This document shows positions 6,132 to 7,786 of a stretch of 7,786 nucleotides of DNA, piece by piece; positions within the stretch are counted from its first letter, which is position 1, and each line of letters begins with the position of its first letter. A model generated the notes under the pieces. The model saw nothing but the letters and a program-made list of their open reading frames with translations, was not told the DNA's origin and searched no databases. The position numbers and the translations under genes are program-made. Origin of the DNA: Amylibacter sp. (GTDB taxonomy: Bacteria > Pseudomonadota > Alphaproteobacteria > Rhodobacterales > Rhodobacteraceae); the NCBI GenBank assembly GCA_027083485.1, contig JALWOO010000136.1, positions 1 through 7,786 on the forward strand, read 5' to 3'.

Positions 6132-7304
6132 ATGAATACTGAAATGTCCCGACCGGCGCCGCAATGGCTGTATCGTCTGGCAATCGTTGCGCTGTTTTTT
6201 GCGCTGATACGCAACATGCTGCCCCCCAATGCCTTTACCGCTACAATCCTGTTGTTTGACTATGATTTCGGCCTGATCCGGCGCGGCATTATCGGAGAGC
6301 TTGCCAATCTGTTTTGGGGAGAAACGGTTTCCAGAAACGAAATCTATCTGGTCAGCGTGATGATGACGCTTTTTGGCGTCATTCCGGCGGCCCTGCTGTT
6401 CTTTCGCCGCCTGCCGGCCAATATGGCGGGGTATCTTCTGTTGGTCCTGCTGTTCAGCTCCTTTGCCTTTGCCGCCCTGATCGCCAGTACCGGCTATATT
6501 GATCTCATACTGATCGGCATGGTCTGTCTGACATTGTTCAGCAACGCCGCAAGCCTGACCGGCGTCACCCTGCGGGTACTGGTGGCGATTCTGGGCGTCT
6601 TTATGCACGAAGTCATGCTGCCGTATTTTACCGTATTTTTCGCCTTTGATATCTGGATAGCGCGCCCCGCACAAAAAATGCCGACACGCTTTGCAATCGC
6701 GGTTCTGCCTCTGCTCGGCGCAGTTGCCGCCTTGGTGGTCCTGAGCAAATGGGGCCAACTGCCTGCGGAAAATTACCCTGCATTTGTGGAATACATCGCC
6801 GCCAAGGCCGAATTCACCCCCGATCCCCACGCCACAATCGTCATGGAACGCACCCTTGGCGATAACCTGAACCTGATGGCCGAAAAACGCGGCATGACCG
6901 ATTATCGCGCCTGGGTTCTGTTTGACGGCATCCCCCTGTTTGCCATGACGCTCTGGATGATCTGGCTGAACCTGAAATTGCTTGGCCGCGACGCCACCTT
7001 TTTGACCCGCTTTGCCCTGATCGCTGCAATTATCGCCCCCATGAGCCTGAACATCATTGCCTTTGACGTTGTCCGCTTCGGGGCAATTTCGGTTTTTGTC
7101 GGGTTCCTGTGCGTCATCAGCCAAATGCACACCATTCCGGCAAGCCGTGACAGACTGGCGCAGATTATGAGCTGGCCCCTGTTTGTTATTGTGCTGCTGC
7201 TCAACCTGAATATTGCCGTAAACCAGTTGAATTCCGGCGACGGGCACGAATACCTTTTCCCATGGGTTCTGGTCAAACAACTCGGCTGGTTGCCCGGCGC
7301 GTAA
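6132..7304 (+). CDS. Uncharacterised polytopic membrane protein
   Basis: A 390-residue inner-membrane protein with about 10-11 hydrophobic segments (roughly 12-28, 71-92, 99-119, 121-136, 147-176 as one or two, 187-204, 262-281, 291-312, 315-331, 346-363) and one hydrophilic loop (about 205-260). Charged residues placed in or beside membrane segments stand out: DYDFGLIRRGIIGEL (43-57), FMHEVMLP (H159, E160) and FDVVRFG (D312, R315). This set of an early Asp/Arg-Gly motif, an intramembrane HE and a late D-x-x-R recalls uncharacterised GT-C-like or EpsG-like proteins of surface-polysaccharide synthesis, but I cannot assign it to a named family. It starts 40 bases after the reductase stop on the same strand, so co-transcription is possible. 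A second Met codon at 6144 is an alternative start; no strong ribosome site favours either. Confidence 0.85.
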   Translation: MNTEMSRPAPQWLYRLAIVALFFALIRNMLPPNAFTATILLFDYDFGLIRRGIIGELANLFWGETVSRNEIYLVSVMMTLFGVIPAALLFFRRLPANMAGYLLLVLLFSSFAFAALIASTGYIDLILIGMVCLTLFSNAASLTGVTLRVLVAILGVFMHEVMLPYFTVFFAFDIWIARPAQKMPTRFAIAVLPLLGAVAALVVLSKWGQLPAENYPAFVEYIAAKAEFTPDPHATIVMERTLGDNLNLMAEKRGMTDYRAWVLFDGIPLFAMTLWMIWLNLKLLGRDATFLTRFALIAAIIAPMSLNIIAFDVVRFGAISVFVGFLCVISQMHTIPASRDRLAQIMSWPLFVIVLLLNLNIAVNQLNSGDGHEYLFPWVLVKQLGWLPGA

Positions 7305-7344
7305 GCGGGGGTGATGTTTTCTGCCAATTCTGGTCAAGTTACCC

Positions 7345-7373
7345 TTGCACCCAACGCGATTTGCCAGTAATCC
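7345..7373 (+). promoter_or_regulatory. Predicted sigma-70-type promoter of tRNA-Trp
   Basis: TTGCAC (7345-7350) and TAATCC (7368-7373) are separated by exactly 17 bases. Transcription would begin near 7380-7381, giving a leader of about 14 bases before the mature tRNA 5' end at 7395. The -35 is good and the -10 fair. The placement fits a stand-alone tRNA gene. Confidence 0.45.
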
Positions 7374-7380
7374 AAGCCTC

Positions 7381-7476
7381 GTTATCTGGCCTTTAGGGGT
7401 TTAGCTCAGTTGGTAGAGCATCGGTCTCCAAAACCGAGGGTCGTGGGTTCGAGTCCCTCAGCCCCTGCCAGATAAC
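7381..7476. repeat. 10-base inverted repeat bracketing tRNA-Trp
   Basis: GTTATCTGGC (7381-7390) is perfectly complementary to GCCAGATAAC (7467-7476). The right arm begins with the discriminator G and the encoded CCA of the tRNA and runs into the trailer. In the precursor the two arms would stack on the acceptor stem, with CTTT (7391-7394) left unpaired on the 5' side. Confidence 0.75.
7395..7470 (+). tRNA. tRNA-Trp (anticodon CCA)
   Basis: A 76-base gene with the 3' CCA encoded. The acceptor stem pairs AGGGGTT with AGCCCCT (one G-U), discriminator G. The D arm is AGCTCAGTTGGTAGAGCA. The anticodon arm TCGGT-CTCCAAA-ACCGA carries CCA at positions 34-36, which reads UGG. The T arm has the usual GTTCGAGTC core. 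All arms are intact, so the gene should be functional. In many alphaproteobacteria tRNA-Trp sits just before secE-nusG; here the next gene is a convergent tRNA-Glu instead. Confidence 0.97.
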
Positions 7477-7628
7477 CAAACTTCCCCAAACCATATGTGG
7501 ACGCCTTGCCTACAGCATAGCTGCAAACCGCCACGCATTTTGATGCACGTGCCGACGTGGGCAACCGCCCATCGAAAACAGCTTTGATTTTGGGAAGATC
7601 AACCGCCTGAAAGCGATTTAAACAGACT

Positions 7629-7703
7629 TGGCAGTCCCTAGGGGAATTGAACCCCTCTTTCCAGGTTGAAAACCTGGCGTCCTAACCGATAGACGAAGGG
7701 ACC
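7629..7703 (-). tRNA. tRNA-Glu (anticodon UUC)
   Basis: A 75-base gene on the minus strand, CCA encoded. The acceptor stem pairs GGTCCCT with AGGGACT (G1-U72 is a wobble pair), discriminator G. The anticodon arm CCAGG-TTTTCAA-CCTGG has UUC at 34-36. The T arm is GGGG-TTCAATT-CCCC. The D arm TCGTCTATCGGTTAGGAC is typical of bacterial tRNA-Glu. It converges with tRNA-Trp; the 158 bases between them hold only weak hairpins and no gene. Confidence 0.97.
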
Positions 7704-7721
7704 ACAAAGTCTGTGAAGCGG

Positions 7722-7750
7722 CTTTTAGTGAAGTGGCCAGTCCAGATCAA
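7722..7750 (-). promoter_or_regulatory. Predicted promoter of tRNA-Glu
   Basis: On the minus strand TTGATC (7750-7745) is followed, after 17 bases, by TAAAAG (7727-7722). The predicted start would lie about 12 bases before the mature tRNA end at 7703. The -35 is reasonable and the -10 weak (4 of 6 matches). Position and spacing are the main support. Confidence 0.35.
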
Positions 7751-7786
7751 GAAGATTCGTAACCGAAAATGCGACTTTTTTGATTT

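Noticed and set aside
6045..7337. Long open frame of 430 codons on the minus strand
   Set aside because: It is antisense to the membrane protein. Its translation is Gln/His/Asn-rich with no domain, while the plus frame has clear membrane segments.
7532..7572. Tandem weak hairpins downstream of tRNA-Trp (CACG..CGTG and TGGGC-AACC-GCCCA)
   Set aside because: Stems are short or bulged and no T-run follows, so I do not call a terminator or an RNA gene.
1..7786. CRISPR array, complete insertion sequence or integrase
   Set aside because: No regularly spaced repeats, transposase or recombinase motif is visible on either strand.

Overview
The window reads as chromosomal DNA of an alphaproteobacterium, most likely of the Rhodobacteraceae/roseobacter type. 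This is inferred from the make-up of the housekeeping proteins and tRNAs; there is no 16S or other decisive marker. It falls into three parts.

(1) Positions 1-3009 are ordinary, moderately GC-rich core genes. They comprise the 3' part of a fumarylacetoacetate-hydrolase-family gene, a cbpA-cbpM pair (a DnaJ-type co-chaperone and its small modulator, overlapping by ATGA), and, convergent to them, a lipoprotein lysozyme of glycoside hydrolase family 25. A strong inverted repeat separates the convergent genes.

(2) Positions about 3119-5056 are an accessory island. It holds the tail of an RHS protein (about 90 residues of RHS-associated core joined to an unrecognised, basic C-terminal toxin-like domain). 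The next gene starts in the toxin stop codon (ATGA overlap) and encodes a small acidic protein, the obvious candidate immunity protein. The toxin and immunity DNA is clearly AT-richer than its surroundings (by hand count 32% GC at 3781-3840, against 55% at 3421-3480 and 65% at 4681-4740). The large RHS shell and N-terminus are missing. Just upstream, a possible piece of RHS core lies in another frame, so the locus looks like an orphan or decaying RHS tip. It is followed by an orphan type II secretion major-pseudopilin gene (gspG) broken by one in-frame amber codon, with homology continuing beyond it. A stretch with overlapping palindromes follows.

(3) Positions 5057-7786 return to core-like DNA: an NAD(P)-dependent epimerase/reductase of the dihydroflavonol-4-reductase type, an uncharacterised polytopic membrane protein, tRNA-Trp(CCA), and convergent tRNA-Glu(UUC). 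The tRNA-Trp gene is bracketed by a perfect 10-base inverted repeat whose right arm includes the encoded CCA end. A predicted promoter would start the transcript at about the first base of the left arm.

The most system-like content is the RHS C-terminal toxin and immunity module. The most unusual small-scale signals are the tRNA-Trp leader-trailer pairing, the three ACCCTT/AAGGGT half-sites around the predicted cbpA promoter, and the single nonsense codon in gspG.
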